From Candidatus Rifleibacteriota bacterium (lineage in GTDB: Bacteria > Muiribacteriota > Ozemobacteria > Ozemobacterales > Ozemobacteraceae): 64,000 nucleotides of DNA. Location: assembly GCA_024710355.1 (NCBI GenBank), contig JANJUX010000043.1, positions 95,202-159,201 of the forward strand, read 5' to 3'. How positions within the stretch are numbered: the stretch's first letter is position 1; each line of letters starts with the position of its first letter. Positions 61,668 to 64,000 of this stretch are shown here, piece after piece. A program made the position numbers and the translations under genes. Under the pieces are notes generated by a model. That model was not told where the DNA came from. It saw only the letters and a list, made by a program, of their open reading frames with translations, and did not search any database.

Positions 61668-61696
61668 ATTATAAGAATGATTAAGCATAGTGTCAA
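61668..61696 (-). promoter_or_regulatory. Perfect-consensus sigma-70 promoter
   Basis: TTGACA, a 17-nt spacer and TATAAT on the minus strand: an exact match to the vegetative consensus, driving the 538-aa secreted protein. Predicted leader is about 55 nt with GGAGG before the ATG. It is the strongest promoter I noticed in the window. Confidence 0.85.
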
Positions 61697-61760
61697 TGAA
61701 CGTCGCCGGCCGATAACAATTACTTTGCAGAGCGCCCCCCGTGTTGTATCATCTTGCTAT

Positions 61761-62516
61761 ATGAAATCCATACGCATATTACTTCTGTTAACTTTTCTGG
61801 CTCTCGCTGGCAGCGCGGCAATGGCCCAGTCCTACCGCAAATGGGAATTCATCAACCCGGCCGACCTGCAGATCACGATATCTGCCGACACGCCTGAGAT
61901 TATCACTGGCCAGACCGCCACTTTTACGATAACGATCCGCAACCGCACCGACAAAACCGTCAATATTCCCTATAAAACCGGCCAGCAGTGGGACATGGCA
62001 GTCTATCACGACCGCACCCAGATTTTTCGCTGGTCACAGGGGCTGACCTGGGCCGATGCCCCGCATTCGATACCTCTGAAAAGCGGAGAAACACGTTCAC
62101 AGCAGCTGAGCTGGGATTCGATCGATCGCAACGGCCTCCCACTTCCCCAGGGCATTTATAAGGTTCAGGGAATGGTGATGACGCAGCCGCGCTACCTCGT
62201 CTCGAACGACTGCGCCATCAGGCTGCTGCCCAATGAGATAAAAAAGACCGAACTCATCGACGCGAAACTCAATCAGATTTTCGAAATTGAGCTGCCGCGC
62301 TACGTCGGTGTTCGCGAACTGACATGGCAAATCGAATACGTCTATAACGACAACCGCATTTCAGTCCACCGCGTCGAAAAAACCGCCGACAAAACCAAAA
62401 TCTTTTTTCACCCGAAACGCGTTGGTCACGTAACTTTTCACATGTTTGCCCACCACGACACTCAGGACGCCACCGTTTCGTTCGAACGCCGCACCTTCAG
62501 AGTCGAAGTCAAATAA
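61761..62516 (+). CDS. Secreted BsuPI-like / chagasin-like two-domain protein
   Basis: 251 aa with a signal peptide (ending AAMAQ). The ATG at 61761 is the first that gives a signal sequence; the frame is open 46 codons further up. Residues about 35-145 match the BsuPI protease-inhibitor type: TGQTATFTITIRNRTDKTVNI, DMAVYHDRTQIFRWSQG, and LPLPQGIYKVQGMV. Residues about 165-251 resemble an I42 chagasin-like sandwich (LNQIFEIELPRY, KTKIFFHPKRVGHVTFHMF). Both are folds of cysteine or serine protease inhibitors. A protective role against the cell's own clan CD peptidases is speculation. Followed after 21 nt by the pilB/gspE gene. Confidence 0.6.
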   Translation: MKSIRILLLLTFLALAGSAAMAQSYRKWEFINPADLQITISADTPEIITGQTATFTITIRNRTDKTVNIPYKTGQQWDMAVYHDRTQIFRWSQGLTWADAPHSIPLKSGETRSQQLSWDSIDRNGLPLPQGIYKVQGMVMTQPRYLVSNDCAIRLLPNEIKKTELIDAKLNQIFEIELPRYVGVRELTWQIEYVYNDNRISVHRVEKTADKTKIFFHPKRVGHVTFHMFAHHDTQDATVSFERRTFRVEVK

Positions 62517-62537
62517 CTGCCAGGGCCGGAGGAATTC

Positions 62538-64000
62538 ATGAACAACATTCAGGGAACCAAACAGACCGTCGAAAGCTTGATGCTGCAGAAGGGCCTTATC
62601 ACCGAAGATCAGCTCGACAAGGCAAGAATTATTCAGGCCCAGACCCTCGAACGTCTCGAAAACATCATTGTCAGACTTGGCTTTCTCTCCGAAAAACAGG
62701 TTCTCGATCTCTGGGCCGAATTTCTCGGCGTTTCGGTCGTCGATCTGACCAATATCAAGGTCGATGCGAAGATACTGTCTCTGATCCCTGAATATCAGGC
62801 CAAGCAATACAAGATGATCCCTTACAAGCGCGAAGGTAACAAGCTTACCGTCGTCATGGCCGACCCTTTCGACATCATGGCCACCGACATGATCGCCTTT
62901 CTTACCCAGTGCAAACTCGAAGTGCTTATCGCCCCGAAAAACCAGATTGAACTGGCAATTCGCCAGCTCTACAGCTGGGAAGGTTTCTCGGTTGGAGGCG
63001 AAGAAAGCATCAAGGGCGAAACCGCCGAGCCAACGCTTGATTCCGGGCTCGAAATAGTTCGCAAGACTTCGGAACAGGGCGCGGTCGTTCAGTTTCTTAA
63101 CGCTATCTTCAAGCAGGCAATTCTCAAGCGCGCCTCCGACATTCACGTCGAACCACGCGAAGATATTCTGCTGGTGCGCTTCAGAGTTGATGGCATGCTG
63201 CACGACGCGATGACCGGCCCCAAAAGTCTGCTGGCACCGCTGATAAGCCGCATCAAAATTCTTTCTCACCTCGACATTGCTGAGCGCCGCCTGCCCCAGG
63301 ATGGCCGCCTGAAAGTGAAAATGCAGGATAAGGAAGTGGACTTCCGCGTCAGCACCGTTCCGAGCCTGCTCGGCGAAAAGGCAGTTCTGCGTATTCTGCA
63401 GCGTGAATCGAAATTCGATCTCGACAACATCGGCTTTTTCCCTGATGATCTGGCCAGACTCAAGTCGGCACTCGACGAACCTTATGGCCTGATTCTCGTC
63501 ACCGGGCCGACCGGCGCCGGTAAAACCACAACCCTGTTCGGCATGCTGAAATATTTCAGCAGCACCGAAATCAACATTTTCACTATCGAAAACCCGGTTG
63601 AATACCGCATCCCGGGCATTACCCAGGTGCAGATAAACGACAAGATCGGCCTCGATTTTGCCAGCGGCCTGCGCACCGCCCTGCGCCAGGACCCCGACAT
63701 CATTCTCGTCGGCGAAGTCCGCGACCTTGAAACTGCTGAAATTGCATTCAGAGCATCACTGACCGGCCACAAGGTTCTCTCGACCCTGCATACCAACAAT
63801 GCTCCAGCCAGTATCAACCGACTCATCAACATGGGCGTGCCGGCATATCTGGTCACGGCGGCCGTTCGCGTCGTCATTGCCCAGAAACTTCTGCACCGCA
63901 TCTGCCCGGCCTGCAAAACTGAATACAAGCCGGCACAGAGCATAATTCAGCGCCTGAATCTGACCCCGGGAAAACTCATCGGCACCAAATTTCATAAAGG
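62538..64000 (+). CDS. Type IV pilus/type II secretion ATPase (PilB/GspE), partial
   Basis: The first 487 codons are visible; the gene runs off the right edge. GGAGGAATTC precedes the ATG. An N-terminal MshEN domain (1-140; QKGLITEDQLDKARIIQ) is followed by the secretion ATPase: RASDIHVEPRED, Walker A GPTGAGKTTT at about 322, the Asp box (FTIENPVEYRI), Walker B DIILVGEVRD and the His box TGHKVLSTLHTNNA. A CPAC motif begins the usual zinc-binding insert. It powers pilus extension or secretion from the inner membrane. GspE and PilB cannot be told apart without the following genes. Confidence 0.93.
   Translation, partial: MNNIQGTKQTVESLMLQKGLITEDQLDKARIIQAQTLERLENIIVRLGFLSEKQVLDLWAEFLGVSVVDLTNIKVDAKILSLIPEYQAKQYKMIPYKREGNKLTVVMADPFDIMATDMIAFLTQCKLEVLIAPKNQIELAIRQLYSWEGFSVGGEESIKGETAEPTLDSGLEIVRKTSEQGAVVQFLNAIFKQAILKRASDIHVEPREDILLVRFRVDGMLHDAMTGPKSLLAPLISRIKILSHLDIAERRLPQDGRLKVKMQDKEVDFRVSTVPSLLGEKAVLRILQRESKFDLDNIGFFPDDLARLKSALDEPYGLILVTGPTGAGKTTTLFGMLKYFSSTEINIFTIENPVEYRIPGITQVQINDKIGLDFASGLRTALRQDPDIILVGEVRDLETAEIAFRASLTGHKVLSTLHTNNAPASINRLINMGVPAYLVTAAVRVVIAQKLLHRICPACKTEYKPAQSIIQRLNLTPGKLIGTKFHK

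Noticed and set aside
1..64000. tRNA, rRNA, CRISPR, integrase or intact insertion sequence
   Set aside because: None seen by eye on either strand; small RNAs without strong structure could be missed.

Overview
The window is about 64 kb of a diderm (Gram-negative-type) bacterial chromosome with moderately high GC. I see no tRNA, rRNA, CRISPR array or intact transposon. The diderm reading rests on PBP1C with alpha-2-macroglobulin, RlpA, several lipoprotein signal peptides, two or three outer-membrane beta-barrel candidates, a LysM/M23 peptidase, a GspE/PilB ATPase and a sigma-54-type promoter. The gene mix includes two-subunit ATP-citrate lyase, a fused formiminotransferase-cyclodeaminase, C25 and C11 cysteine peptidases, a plant-type alpha-amylase and many lineage-specific secreted proteins. 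It suits a deep-branching, uncultivated heterotrophic phylum. Candidatus Riflebacteria is my guess, at low confidence.

Layout. 1-7942 (minus): pbpC (runs off the left edge) and a thioester alpha-2-macroglobulin. 8084-11525 (plus): a secreted alkaline-phosphatase-fold protein that seems to have lost its metal ligands, a primase-like/RecA-like fusion with a degenerate primase half, and acylphosphatase. 11526-16000: an AT-richer accessory island with the ruins of an Xre/ImmA-IrrE + DUF4411 (PIN) module, an ankyrin-repeat scrap, and a large Ig/GLUG-repeat surface lipoprotein. 16028-19217: a possible Mpv17-like membrane protein, a small HEAT lipoprotein, a B3/4-domain protein and MurC/Mpl. 19329-25323 (minus): a tightly coupled four-gene envelope operon (LysM/M23, beta-barrel, FecR-like, Fn3 lipoprotein). 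25568-31385: a DUF3465 protein, RlpA, a beta-propeller with an acetyltransferase, alpha-amylase and a metallo-beta-lactamase-fold hydrolase.

31562-45497: FTCD, a HEAT/membrane protein, two secreted cysteine peptidases, an AlbA_2-domain protein, a TlpA-type thioredoxin with Bcp peroxiredoxin, a nitrilase, the FetAB exporter, and a lipoprotein/barrel pair. 45559-55661: a TrmN6-like methyltransferase, aclBA (minus) back-to-back with clpB (plus), a two-TM protein, a palindromic repeat cluster and a periplasmic phospholipase D. 55733-64000: a secreted zinc-finger protein, a divergent LysR/YeiH pair, purD, a secreted Gly/Ala-rich protein with a consensus promoter, a BsuPI/chagasin-like protein and the start of a GspE/PilB ATPase.

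Working together: much of the window builds or remodels the envelope (murC, pbpC, RlpA, LysM/M23, A2M) or degrades external polymers (C25, C11, amylase, PLD), and a putative inhibitor may protect the cell. Intracellular genes point to histidine or folate one-carbon metabolism (FTCD), acetyl-CoA/oxaloacetate conversion (AclBA), purine synthesis, and redox and heat-stress defence. The points most worth a second look are the tandem pseudo-phosphatase and pseudo-primase, the four-gene envelope operon, the decayed toxin-antitoxin island, and the contrasting promoters of aclBA and clpB.
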